Positions 48,160 to 56,985 of a stretch of DNA of 64,000 nt are shown in pieces (position 1 is the first letter of the stretch; each line of letters starts with the position of its first letter). The DNA comes from Aquificota bacterium (lineage in GTDB: Bacteria; Thermosulfidibacterota; Thermosulfidibacteria; Thermosulfidibacterales; B14-G1), in the NCBI GenBank assembly GCA_015486015.1, contig WFSL01000010.1:41540-105539 (forward strand), read 5' to 3'. The position numbers and the translations under genes are program-made. Under the pieces are notes generated by a model. It was not told where the DNA came from, did no database searches, and saw nothing but the letters and a program-made list of their open reading frames with translations.

Positions 48160-49454
48160 TTATAATCTTAATTTTTCTCTGATGGCCCTCTCCAAGGCTG
48201 CGTCCCGCCTCTCTAAATATACGGCCTTGGCCTTTCGAGAATGGAGCACCTGGAGGTAATGCAGGAGTGCGATGAGAAACATGCCACCCAGCAGATTCCC
48301 GATAGAGGCGGGAAGGAAGAGCCTTGCGAACCACTGCCCAAATGTGACCTTGGCCCCGTAAACTACACCCAGGAGCACCTCTGAGGTGGATACCACCACA
48401 TGCGTAAAGGAGCCCACAGCCATAACAAAAATGCAGCTCCAAATGGCCATGAGCTTAGTCATGTCACTCTTGGTGGCCAGGACCAGCCATGTCATAGTGG
48501 TAATGATGGCACCAGCGAAAACAGCGCTTACGAGGGTCCCAACAAAGGGCCTGCTCATCTTTAAATGCGCCAGCTCTAAGAGGTGATGGATAGGGAGTGA
48601 ACCCAGCACCATGCTTCCCCCAGCCCAAACTATAGCTGCGAAGAGCACGGCGCCTAAGAGATTCCCCAGGAGGCTGAGGCCCCATAGCCGGCCCAGGGAC
48701 CAGGCAGGCAATCTCTTTTCGATAACAGGTAACACTGGTATGAGGAAATTTTCTGTAAAGAGCTCACTTTGAGAGAGCTTCAATAGGACAAAGCCTATGG
48801 GGAAGAAGAGGGCCCCCACCAGAGATGCCACCTTTGGGTTGGCTGTAGAATCTAAGGCGCCTGCCGCTGATGCCATGGCTACTGCTCCAAAAGTCACATG
48901 AATAGCACCAATTACCCCTGACATGAGCATCTCCAGCCACGGTCTTCCCAGCCTATTGATCCCTTTCTCCAATGCCAGGTCGAACACGGCAAGGGGGTCT
49001 TCGTCTTTGTCTTCCTCTCTGCCTTTTATATGGTAAAGGGCATCCAAGAACCGCTGGGAATGGTCCATCTCATCGGCCATGATTTGCTCCAAGGCCTGCC
49101 TGATCTCTGGATCGGGGCATCCCATAGCGTCCTGCCTGTAAGCCTGAACAGCTATATCCTCAAGCACAGTGTTCAATCGCAAGAGATCCCCGTCAGTCTT
49201 CATCTCATCCACTAAGGCCATGATCTCCTTTTCTTCCACAGGCAAGTCTGGTGGGAGCTTTCCTCCCAAGGACTGGATGCCCCTGGCCAAGATGGTATAT
49301 GGTTGGCCTCCACATTGGCTATAGACTTCAATAGAAGGGCTATGTCAGGGTCCCTCACTCTCTCCACCTGGTACCAATAGATTCTAATGGCTGCCCTTTC
49401 CGAGAGGAGATCGGCTTCGAGTCTCTCCAGCAGTTTTTCTTTGGTGTATTTCAT
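48160..49454 (-). pseudogene. Ferritin-like domain fused to formate/nitrite-transporter (FNT) channel, frame broken
   Basis: Two overlapping frames make one gene. ATG 49454 opens a ferritin-like domain with helix 1 Glu (LLSERAAIRIYW) and ExxH in VEANH. The frame then shifts by one base at 49291-49302, and the second frame continues as ILARGIQSLGGKLPP with the second Glu (TVLEDIAVQAY) and ExxH (DEMDH), completing a di-iron four-helix site. A six-helix FNT channel follows (GVIGAIHVTFGAVAMASA, QSELFTENFLIPV, GSFTHVVVSTSEVLLG), closest to the YfdC branch. The reconstructed protein is about 430 residues. As given, only the transporter part could be translated, from a TTG at 49290. Either a recent mutation or a one-base sequence error. 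Confidence 0.8.
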
Positions 49455-49484
49455 GAGGCCTTTATCTCCTCTGTGCCATTACCT

Positions 49485-49859
49485 TCACTTCACAATCACT
49501 GTGGTGATGTCTACCCCCGTATTTCCTGTCTTGGGATCGTAGGCATAAACGGTGAACTTGTAGGCCCCCTTATCTCTCAGCTCTACGTGGGCCTTAAAGT
49601 GACTGGTCTTTCCAGCAAATCTCAGGGGGAGGATCTTTGTGTTGCCAGTGGAGCCCGAAAGCACTCCCTTGGAGAGGATTTCCCGAGTGAGGGCATCTCT
49701 TACCACTACCAAGCCCCCACCTATTGATGTGCCTATAAACTTTGCGTCCATGGCCCTGGCCCTGACAACCACCCTGGTCTTTACGGCCCAGGCACTGCCC
49801 ATAAAGAGTGCACTTAGAAGGGACAGGCAAACGGCCAAAACACAAACGATCCTCTTCAT
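49485..49859 (-). CDS. Exported small beta-rich protein of unknown function
   Basis: A 124-residue protein with a clear Sec signal (MKRIVCVLAVCLSLL...SAWA). The mature part has beta-strand character with VKTRVVVRARAMDAKFIGTS and a C-terminal YKFTVYAYDPKTGNTGVDITT, resembling small immunoglobulin-like periplasmic domains. No family is recognised and there are no Cys or haem motifs. It is encoded between rubredoxin and the ferritin-FNT gene on the same strand, so it may belong to the redox island. ATG 49859 follows GAGGAGG. Confidence 0.7.
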   Translation of the reverse strand: MKRIVCVLAVCLSLLSALFMGSAWAVKTRVVVRARAMDAKFIGTSIGGGLVVVRDALTREILSKGVLSGSTGNTKILPLRFAGKTSHFKAHVELRDKGAYKFTVYAYDPKTGNTGVDITTVIVK

Positions 49860-49869
49860 GGTTGCCTCC

Positions 49870-50031
49870 TCACTCTTTTGGATTAAACATCTCCTTGCTT
49901 GCGCCACACACTGGGCATACCCAATCCTTTGGCAGCTCCTCAAAGGGGGTTCCAGGAGGTACGCCATTATCTGGGTCTCCCTTTGCTGGATTGTACACGT
50001 ATCCGCACACGCTGCATACATACCTTTTCAT
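49870..50031 (-). CDS. Rubredoxin
   Basis: A 53-residue rubredoxin. Two Cys pairs ([10 protein letters not shown] near residue 6 and [11 protein letters not shown] near 39) bind one Fe. The middle segment [14 protein letters not shown] is standard. ATG 50031 has AGGAGAGACGAA upstream. It probably feeds electrons from flavin enzymes to the flavodiiron protein and superoxide reductase encoded nearby. Confidence 0.95.
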   Translation of the reverse strand: MKRYVCSVCGYVYNPAKGDPDNGVPPGTPFEELPKDWVCPVCGASKEMFNPKE

Positions 50032-50047
50032 TTCGTCTCTCCTTTCT

Positions 50048-50578
50048 TCATTTAATTTTTCCCCCTGCTTCGTCTATATAGGTGGGTGCCCTCTTGGGAG
50101 ACTTGCCCCCCTTCACCTGATGGTAGTAGGCGTAGGTCATGGGATCACCCTTGCCTATTACCTTGGCATCCGCTACTTCTCCAACGAATAGGGTATGAGT
50201 CCCCACATCCAAGCTCTTCACCACTTTAGCCTCCACGACGGCCACGGCATGGTCCGTCACGAAAGGGACCCCTGTCTTCCCCATCTGGTAAGCCACCTGA
50301 GAGAGCTTATCCACATCCCTCCCCGACTTGAAACCGAAGAGACCGATGAAGCTCATGGGGGCATCCTCTTTCAAAACAGAAACGGCAAAGACACCGCTTT
50401 TGGCCACAAGGTCATGGGTGAGGTTCTCCTTGTTCAGACAAACCGCCAGCTGAGGGGGCTTAGATGTCACCTGGAACACGGCATTGGCGATCTGACCGTT
50501 GAGCCGGTCTCCGTCCCTGGATGTAACCACATAGAGCCCATAGGACAAACTCCTGAATGCCTTGGAATCTATAGCCAT
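50048..50578 (-). CDS. Flavin reductase / flavoredoxin-like FMN-binding protein
   Basis: A 176-residue split-barrel FMN protein. [21 protein letters not shown] and [21 protein letters not shown] are the family start, followed by [11 protein letters not shown] and the C-terminal [17 protein letters not shown]. Relatives (Hrb-type, flavoredoxin) give electrons from NAD(P)H to rubredoxin. It lies between flavodiiron protein and rubredoxin genes, so a reductase role for that chain is likely. Confidence 0.88.
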   Translation of the reverse strand: MAIDSKAFRSLSYGLYVVTSRDGDRLNGQIANAVFQVTSKPPQLAVCLNKENLTHDLVAKSGVFAVSVLKEDAPMSFIGLFGFKSGRDVDKLSQVAYQMGKTGVPFVTDHAVAVVEAKVVKSLDVGTHTLFVGEVADAKVIGKGDPMTYAYYHQVKGGKSPKRAPTYIDEAGGKIK

Positions 50579-50582
50579 CCCA

Positions 50583-51367
50583 CTATCCCCCTTCCACCAG
50601 CTCTTTTAGTCTCTGGGCTATCTGTAGGCCCAGGTTGTGACACTCCTGAAGGACCTCCTTGGTGGGCCCATACTTGGATTTCACCTCTCCCACTACATTC
50701 ACCTTCATGGCTTCCAGGACCTCCCTTACCTGCTTCACCGACTCCCCGCTCCAGCCATAGGAACCAAAGGCCGCCCCAATCAGGTTCTGGGGCCTCAGGC
50801 CCTTGAGGTAGGTGAGGACGTCAGCCACCGAAGGGAACATGTTGTTGTTCAGGGTATGGGAACCCACCAGCAAGGCCCCGGCATCCAGAACCTCAGTAGC
50901 CACATCGCTCCTGTGGGAGCCACCGATGGGGGTGAGCTTCGCCATGGTACCCCCGGCGGCCAGGCCATCGGCAATGGTCCGTGCCATGAGGTCAGTGCCC
51001 CCCCACATGGTGTCATAGGCTATAACGGCCTTTCTGGTGGGCTTTTGAAGGGCCCAGTTTTCATAAAGCTGGAGGATCCAGGAGATGTCCTCTTCCCTTC
51101 TCCAGAGTGGCCCGTGGTCCGTGGCTACCACCTTGGGTTTGAGGCCCATCTTTTTCACCTGGTCAAGGAGCTTGGGGACCACATGAGCTCTTCTCTGAAA
51201 GGGTACTTGCATGTGTCCATTAAGGTCACCTTATCTGCCAGGATGAGATAGGCGTTGTAGGTAGAGCCCTCATGGGTGGTATAGCCGTGGAAATTCCTCA
51301 GGGCCCAGTCTATCACTCCAACCCAGTAGACCCTGTCTGTCACTTTCACCCCTCTTAGGTTCTGCAT
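50583..51367 (-). pseudogene. A-type flavodiiron protein (rubredoxin:oxygen/NO oxidoreductase) with internal deletion and frame break
   Basis: The N-terminal frame (51367 downward) has [17 protein letters not shown] and [18 protein letters not shown], the standard start of flavodiiron proteins. At about 51180-51195 it runs into [17 protein letters not shown], which is the end of the beta-lactamase domain, in another frame. Comparison with Desulfovibrio gigas ROO, as recalled, indicates about 140 missing residues, including the HxExDH motif and most iron ligands. The flavodoxin domain ([35 protein letters not shown]) is intact. The remaining frames cannot make an active enzyme. Assembly collapse is an alternative to real decay. 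Confidence 0.85.
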
Positions 51368-51439
51368 GGCGTATACTTCCTCCTTTCGTTGAATAGGGGT
51401 CCTTGTATGGGGACCTTTAAGATCGCCCAGGATGAAAAA

Positions 51440-52711
51440 TCACTGGGTTTTGGCTGCCTCCTTTCTCATTTGAGCTGCTAATTCCTTGATCTCCACCAGG
51501 TCCTTCTTCAGCTTGGCGTACCCGTACCAGGTGGTGTAATCGGGCATCATGTGGAAGGCCGCCTGGAAGGTCTTCATCCTGTGGTCCATGAACATCTCAT
51601 AGAGGACCTCTTCGACCCTTGTATTGACTTCATAAAAGTTGAGAAGATCGGGATATGGCCAGGTCGCCTGGTTTGTCTTCTTCTTTATTATCCCATCTCT
51701 GTAAAGACCGGCAATGATCTCAATCGCCTCTGCAAACAGCTTATCAGAGGCCTTGATCATAAGATCTGCATTCTTCAAGTTCTCCTTGGCAAAGGCAGCA
51801 GAGTGGCACCTCTCACAGGTCTTCTCTTCTTGGGCCCTCACCTCCTCCCAAGCTCCTGGGGTGAGCCTGGCCATGTTGGCAGCTTTAACAAGCTCGAGTC
51901 TCTTTGTGGGTTTACCGTTGGCATCCAAAACCCCAAGAGCCTTGAGAATGGTCACCCTATAACCCAGCCACTCCTTGTCCTTTTCTGGAAGCCTAAGACC
52001 CAGAAAACCCCAGGCAGTTATCACCTTGTGGTTACCATTGGGCATATGGCAGTCCTGACAAGTGGGTCCCCTGTGGGCCTTGGGATTCGTCATATAAGCA
52101 GCACCGTGCTTGGAGTGGTACCACATCTCCCATTGGGCATGGTCGAAACCTGTGTGGCAGCTGCTGCATGCCTCGGGCCTTCTGGCCTCCTCCACAGAGA
52201 AGGCATGCCTGGTATGGCAGTTCTGACAGTCCATGCCGTACTTGTAATAGGACCTATACTCGCCAGCCAGACCTTTTTTTTTCACCTCATCATTCACGAC
52301 TCCCAGGTTATGGCAGCCATTGCACCCCTTCTGCCCAGCTATGAAGGCCTTAGGCTGTATGTGGGAAAAACCTGGGAAGGCTGTTATGGGCAAAAGGCCC
52401 AGGGCGTGCTTTCCACTCATATACTGGTTCACCTGCTTTCTATGGCACCTTTTGCATGTGGCAATGGTGGGGAGCTTGGCCTTATCTGCGTCTTTGGCAT
52501 TGGTATGGGCACTGCCATGGCACGACTTGCAGGTTAGTATTTTGGCCATTCTACCCCGGTTGAAGTCCTTCACAATGCCTGGAGTCACTTTAGCATGGCA
52601 CCCCTCACACTTGGATGGCCTTGCATGGACAGGAGTACCCCATATCAATAAAACAGTCAGGGCCACAAACCAGCACATAGCATTTTTGATACCTTTGATA
52701 TATCTTATCAT
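51440..52711 (-). CDS. Octahaem cytochrome c, hydroxylamine oxidoreductase (HAO) family
   Basis: An exported 423-residue cytochrome with eight CxxCH motifs: CEGCH, CKSCH, CKRCH, CNGCH, CQNCH, CSSCH, CQDCH and CERCH. A signal segment (CWFVALTVLLIWGTPVHA) precedes the first. The spacing and the stretches CHTRHAFSVEEARRPEAC, TGFDHAQWEMWYHSKHG and ITAWGFLGLRLPE are HAO-like. A C-terminal Tyr-rich PDYTTWYGYAKL is present, but whether it supplies the P460 cross-linking Tyr cannot be told by eye, so oxidative or reductive (epsilon-HAO) function is open. The gene has a GGAGGTG ribosome-binding site. Confidence 0.85.
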   Translation of the reverse strand: MIRYIKGIKNAMCWFVALTVLLIWGTPVHARPSKCEGCHAKVTPGIVKDFNRGRMAKILTCKSCHGSAHTNAKDADKAKLPTIATCKRCHRKQVNQYMSGKHALGLLPITAFPGFSHIQPKAFIAGQKGCNGCHNLGVVNDEVKKKGLAGEYRSYYKYGMDCQNCHTRHAFSVEEARRPEACSSCHTGFDHAQWEMWYHSKHGAAYMTNPKAHRGPTCQDCHMPNGNHKVITAWGFLGLRLPEKDKEWLGYRVTILKALGVLDANGKPTKRLELVKAANMARLTPGAWEEVRAQEEKTCERCHSAAFAKENLKNADLMIKASDKLFAEAIEIIAGLYRDGIIKKKTNQATWPYPDLLNFYEVNTRVEEVLYEMFMDHRMKTFQAAFHMMPDYTTWYGYAKLKKDLVEIKELAAQMRKEAAKTQ

Positions 52712-52851
52712 AATACACCTCCGGTATTAATTGATGGTCAATGATTAGCAGTAATAACTCGCCATAATATAAACCTCTTCTTTTCAAAGCCCTGATATGC
52801 CCAGGGTGAAATGAGACCTAAAAACTGCTTACGCGCCTGTAATAGGGTCCC

Positions 52852-52878
52852 AAGCCTTATCTCATTTGGATAAGGCTT
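52852..52878 (-). terminator. Hairpin immediately after desulfoferrodoxin
   Basis: 10-bp inverted repeat AAGCCTTATC (52852-52861)/GATAAGGCTT (52869-52878) with a 7-base loop, overlapping the last base of the Dfx stop codon. The T tract is poor, so it may stabilise the 3' end instead. The rest of 52712-52851 has no gene. Confidence 0.5.
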
Positions 52879-53252
52879 TAACTTCTCCAGAGACCATGGA
52901 GATTACAATACTCCCTGGCTGTTACCCTTTTAGACTTCACAGGGAAGGAGGCCTCAGGTGCATCCCCGGGATTGAGAAATTGCTTATAGACCTTGCCATC
53001 AGCGATAAGCTCTATCCATTCTATGTAGTGTTTCTCCTCCATGGGATGAGCCACGCTTCCCACCTTCACCTTGTAGCCCTCAGCCACCTCTTCAATCATA
53101 GGCACGTGCTTCTCTTGGGCGGCGTCAACAGACCCTATTTCCAGCTTCATCATGGGTTGGTTGCAGCACACCAACTGGCCCTCGCCACCATGAAGTACCT
53201 CCACGATGTTTCCGCAGACCTTGCATTTGTAAACCTCTAACCTTTCAGCCAT
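52878..53252 (-). CDS. dfx: Desulfoferrodoxin (superoxide reductase, 2Fe type)
   Basis: Reduces superoxide to peroxide without releasing O2. The 124-residue protein has an N-terminal desulforedoxin-like domain (YKCKVCGN...VCCNQPM, four Cys) and a catalytic domain with [24 protein letters not shown] and the C-terminal EYCNLHGLW, supplying the His4-Cys site. ATG 53252 is chosen; 30 extra upstream residues in the open frame are not conserved. Confidence 0.95.
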   Translation of the reverse strand: MAERLEVYKCKVCGNIVEVLHGGEGQLVCCNQPMMKLEIGSVDAAQEKHVPMIEEVAEGYKVKVGSVAHPMEEKHYIEWIELIADGKVYKQFLNPGDAPEASFPVKSKRVTAREYCNLHGLWRS

Positions 53253-53304
53253 GTCGTTTGCCTCCCAATCTAAAATGATTTCACTATAAAATCTTATCAA
53301 ACCT

Positions 53305-53331
53305 AAAAAGGGGGCTTTGTCAAGCCCCCTT
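53305..53331 (-). terminator. Rho-independent terminator after bacterioferritin-like gene
   Basis: 10-bp perfect stem AAGGGGGCTT (53308-53317)/AAGCCCCCTT (53322-53331), 4-base loop. On the minus strand it is followed by a T run (complement of 53305-53309). Confidence 0.85.
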
Positions 53332-53368
53332 GAGAAAACCACATTGAATCCGAGGGATCCGATACCTT

Positions 53369-53860
53369 CTATCTTCCCCTCTCATGGAGGTCTTCCAATA
53401 ATGCCTGAAGATCGTCTTCGTGTTCCACTTCGTCTTTGAGAATCTCTAAGGCCATGTGATAGGTGAGGGGATCCTTGTCCTTGGTGGCCTCAAGGAGTTT
53501 GTTGTACACATCAATGGCACACTGCTCTCCCTTGATATTCTGTTTTAAGATGCTCTCCACATGTGGATCCTCTGGGACATCGTATCCACAGTTACTCACC
53601 TTGTACCAGTCTTCTGGCTTGAGCAGGGGTGTGCCTTCCAACTGCATGATCCTGTCCAGGACCATGCCTGCATGCCTCAGTTCATCTGCTGCGTGTTCCT
53701 CAAGCTCTGCCACTACCTGACCCTTCATGCGCCCCTTTACCACCTTAGCCCCTATCCAGTACTGGTAATAGGCAAGCCACTCGTCCGCATAGGCCTTATT
53801 AAGCAGCTCTATAAGTCTTTCCACGTCAAGCCCTACAATCTCCCTTCCCTTCGTTCCCAT
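53369..53860 (-). CDS. Bacterioferritin/ferritin-like di-iron protein
   Basis: A 163-residue ferritin-superfamily protein. It has Glu in [16 protein letters not shown], ExxH in [13 protein letters not shown], and the second half [20 protein letters not shown] and [13 protein letters not shown], giving a complete di-iron site. It stores iron or removes peroxide in the cytoplasm; the exact subfamily is uncertain. It has its own terminator and a GGAGGAG ribosome-binding site, so it may be a separate unit between the two octahaem genes. Confidence 0.88.
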   Translation of the reverse strand: MGTKGREIVGLDVERLIELLNKAYADEWLAYYQYWIGAKVVKGRMKGQVVAELEEHAADELRHAGMVLDRIMQLEGTPLLKPEDWYKVSNCGYDVPEDPHVESILKQNIKGEQCAIDVYNKLLEATKDKDPLTYHMALEILKDEVEHEDDLQALLEDLHERGR

Positions 53861-53921
53861 TTTCTCCTCCTTAAGGTTTTAGTTTAAAGTAACCATCATG
53901 TTAAAAGCAAATTTAAACTAC

Positions 53922-53951
53922 AAGGGGCGAACTGTCAACATTCGCCCCCTT
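53922..53951 (-). terminator. Hairpin downstream of the second octahaem cytochrome
   Basis: GGGGCGAA (53924-53931)/TTCGCCCC (53941-53948), 9-base loop, 6 bases after the cytochrome stop codon on the minus strand. The following bases are T-rich but interrupted. Confidence 0.6.
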
Positions 53952-53956
53952 CCTGG

Positions 53957-55450
53957 TCAATCTTTTTTGGCCTTGAGCTTAAATTCAAGCCAGTCCTTCA
54001 TTTGCTGAATATTCTTACTCATATACCACCGACCGTTGGCAAAGGTTCCATAATCGGCCCCGGCCATGCCTGAGGCAAATCTGGTGGAGTTGGCAAAGAA
54101 AAGCCATTGCTCCACCCACATCTTCTCAATGGCCTCGTTGAAGATACTGTCGCCTTGAGCTAACCCTTTGGCTGCTCCAGTCTTCCAGGCTTTGAGGAGG
54201 ACCTTGGTGGCGGTCAGGGTCATGGCATTGGTGGTCTCAATGGTGTGCTCAAAACGTGCAAATTGATTGTCTACCCATGTGGTGCTGTGACAAGACATGC
54301 AAACCTTCTCCATGTTCCTCTTACGCTTGGTCATTTCTTGGGCATCAATGAGAAACTGAGAGACAGGCTCACCCGTGAGTTCCGTGGGGAGGGGAAGTCC
54401 AGCCTTGTTCTTGATGATGGTGGTATCGGCTGACTTGGGGTGCGGGTGGGCATATATCAAACCAAAGATGCGCCAAGGAATTCTGTCGTTCATTTGATGG
54501 GTCCTTTTTGCCACCACATTGCCGTTCTGATCTACGAGGAGGCTGACATGGCACGTGGCGCAGGTGGGGGCAGAGAAGTCCTTTCCCACTACCCAGGGCA
54601 CATCTTCAAAATTCCAGTCTTTACCCATGGAGTAGAAGATGTTTCCATGCTTGCTCACCATGTACACCTTGTAGGCAGGGACATCGGGCCCCTTGTGGCA
54701 CTCGGCACAGGTATAGGGTTTCCTGGCCATAGCAATGGAGAAGCGATGGCGGGTGTGGCAGGAGGTGCAGGAGCCCATCGAACCGTCTGGATTGATCCTA
54801 CCCACCCCTTGATTGGGCCAACCGGAGAGCACCGGAAACTCCATCTCTCCCAGTTCCGTTTCCCTCTTCTCCTTCCCCTTGACCTCTACCTTGGTGCCAT
54901 GGCAATAAGCGCAGGACTCTGCTGTGGTGACCTTATTAGCGGGTTTATAAGTGATGTTTGTCCCATCGAAGTCCTGCACACCATCAGTGGTCTCCACCAA
55001 ATTGTGATAGACGGGATTGTTAAGCAAGTTGCCATGGGCGTGTGACATGAGGTTTTTGCTATACTGTTCTGCCTCTAAGGGATGGCATGTGGCACAATCC
55101 TTTGGGGTTACTACTACATGGACCTGGAAGCCGTTGTGCTCAAAGGTGTCCTTGTGGGCGTCGGGATTAATTGTGTGGCATTCGGCACAACCAATAACTG
55201 TCCCAGCTAAGTCTGGAGGAACCTTCGATGCCGAAAGCATCCTTTCCACTATAGGCTTTTTCATAGCCTGCATGGGTGTGATTTGGGAGTGGAGGCTCTT
55301 ACGCCAGTCTTCCACGATGCCTGGAGTCACCTGAGCATGGCAGTCGAGACATGACTGGGTAGCTTCGCTAATAGGGGGCTGTGCCCAAGTGATAGAGCAC
55401 CATCCCAGTAGCACCATAAGGGGAAAAGACAGATAAAATACCTTTTTCAT
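53957..55450 (-). CDS. Octahaem cytochrome c, HAO family (second, longer paralogue)
   Basis: An exported 497-residue cytochrome with eight CxxCH sites: CLDCH, CAECH, CATCH, CAYCH, CTSCH, CAECH, CATCH, CMSCH. The signal peptide is MKKVFYLSFPLMVLLGWCS...WAQ. CHTRHRFSIAMARKPYTC and KVYMVSKHGNIF are HAO-type, and the C-terminus has FFANSTRFASGMAGADYGTF, typical of HAO-like proteins of anaerobes. It is clearly divergent from the 423-residue paralogue. Likely activity: oxidation or reduction of small nitrogen compounds, or another multihaem reductase role. GGAGGTGGGAAT precedes the ATG. Confidence 0.85.
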   Translation of the reverse strand: MKKVFYLSFPLMVLLGWCSITWAQPPISEATQSCLDCHAQVTPGIVEDWRKSLHSQITPMQAMKKPIVERMLSASKVPPDLAGTVIGCAECHTINPDAHKDTFEHNGFQVHVVVTPKDCATCHPLEAEQYSKNLMSHAHGNLLNNPVYHNLVETTDGVQDFDGTNITYKPANKVTTAESCAYCHGTKVEVKGKEKRETELGEMEFPVLSGWPNQGVGRINPDGSMGSCTSCHTRHRFSIAMARKPYTCAECHKGPDVPAYKVYMVSKHGNIFYSMGKDWNFEDVPWVVGKDFSAPTCATCHVSLLVDQNGNVVAKRTHQMNDRIPWRIFGLIYAHPHPKSADTTIIKNKAGLPLPTELTGEPVSQFLIDAQEMTKRKRNMEKVCMSCHSTTWVDNQFARFEHTIETTNAMTLTATKVLLKAWKTGAAKGLAQGDSIFNEAIEKMWVEQWLFFANSTRFASGMAGADYGTFANGRWYMSKNIQQMKDWLEFKLKAKKD

Positions 55451-55535
55451 ATTCCCACCTCCTAAAAGGGCTTAAGCACCTTTCCGACATCTCAGACTTT
55501 ATTAGTGCCCATAAGGGACCCTTGTTGGGATGCTG

Positions 55536-56878
55536 TCATTGCTTAACCACCTTTAACTTCAGGCTTCCAACATTCACCACCTTTCCCGTATACTCACTTG
55601 GAGGAAGCTTCAGGAACTTCCCCACAGAAGAAGGCACCAGGCTGTAGTAAAGGGTAGCTTTGATAGTCACTGGACCAGGGGCCACATTGGTTGGCACATT
55701 CCAGGTATAGCTCTCCACTTTGGTCTCCCTGGGCCCAATCCTATAATCCACTAAGCTATTATCTTTGGTGTACCACTGGCAGATGGTCATCCTTCCCTTG
55801 GGATCAAAGAAGGGTTTTCTAAAGATCCGGGCCCCGTCGGGTACATCGCCGTCTCTCTTAACCCCTTTGAAGCCTTTTATCCCCATGATCTCTCCCATGG
55901 CTTGGTAGGCCAGAGCGTTAGAGTCGGCAATTGTGTAGTTTTCGCCCTTGAACCCCTTTTTGTCCACAGGAACGAAGTACTTGTGCCCTGCTGAATCCTC
56001 GGCCCACACCTCTAACCAGAGCATCCTTTCCTCTGTAGAGCCCGAGGGAATGTAGTGTCCCACCTTTCCGTTGAAGAGTTCCACCCGGAATTTGAGTGTG
56101 GATCCCGGGGCCACCTCTTTCTTTTTGGCATACATGGCTATATCCACGGCCCCTGCCAGTTTGTTTGAGAAGTGGGCACCGTGGAGTACGTGGTGAGCCA
56201 TATCTTTGTGGAACCTACCCCTGGAAACACTTCCAGGGCCACTGTACATGTGGCAGTCCTGGCACGTAGTTCCCTCTTTGGCATAGGGTCCAGCCTTCCA
56301 CTCTCGATAGGTTTCCTTCACCCAGGCACCGTAAGGACTCTGCTCATCGTGACAGGTAGCACAGAACTCGGGGGTTTTAAGGAAGGGATTGTACTCCACT
56401 GGATGAAGGGCCTTTACATTTTTCCTGGGCCCCTGCTTCACCCTCCCAGGTTTAATGATGTAATTAAAATTATAGGGGATTTTTTGTGTAGTCCCGGTGA
56501 TGTTGTGACATACTTCGCAACTCACCCCTTCGTTGGCTCTGGTATCTGCAGTAGGGGATTTGGGGGGAATATCGCCACTAAGAAAGGCCACGGGAGCGTG
56601 ACAAGCTATGCAGTCGCCCTTTGCTCCGGCCACCTTGGCAAACTTCAAGGCATGGGGCAGGGCCAGCTTGAAGTACTCCACATCGTCCCAGGCATGTGTG
56701 AAGGACTTGGCCATGAGACTCTGTTTCCACTCTTGGTAGATCTCCCTGTGGCACATGCCACATCTCTTGGGCTTTTTAAAATCCTGGTACTTGGACCTGC
56801 CCATCTCTGCCCCCGTGCTAAGGAGCATGCGGCCACAAGTATTAGGGCCACCGCCAAAGAAAACAGCCGCCTGCCCAT
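55536..56878 (-). CDS. Pentahaem cytochrome c554-like protein, one-base frame break after the signal peptide
   Basis: The mature part has five CxxCH motifs (CGMCH, CIACH, CEVCH, CATCH, CQDCH) and a C-terminal beta-rich region of about 220 residues without haem. A signal peptide MGRRLFSLAVALILVAACSL starts at ATG 56878, behind GGGAGG, but in the frame one base off. One extra G in the GGGGG run at 56814-56810 (minus) would join them exactly as SLARGAEMGRSKYQDF. VAAC could be a lipobox. Without the repair, translation gives either a signal-less cytochrome or a truncated peptide. Slippage, mutation or base-call error are all possible. Confidence 0.83.
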
Positions 56879-56921
56879 ACTGCACCTCCCTGGATATTTT
56901 TAAACAAAAACTTCTTTAAAA

Positions 56922-56950
56922 ATTGTAATCGACAAATATTTAGATGTCAA
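56922..56950 (-). promoter_or_regulatory. Near-consensus sigma-70 promoter of the cytochrome island
   Basis: On the minus strand, TTGACA (56950-56945), exactly 17 bases, TACAAT (56927-56922), 43 bases before the pentahaem signal-peptide ATG. Confidence 0.7.
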
Positions 56951-56985
56951 TAGCGCAGAACTTAAGGGCGAGGCAGGCGGAGAGA

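Noticed and set aside
49288..49305. Programmed -1 frameshift in the ferritin-FNT gene
   Set aside because: No slippery heptamer or downstream hairpin was found; mutation or error is simpler.
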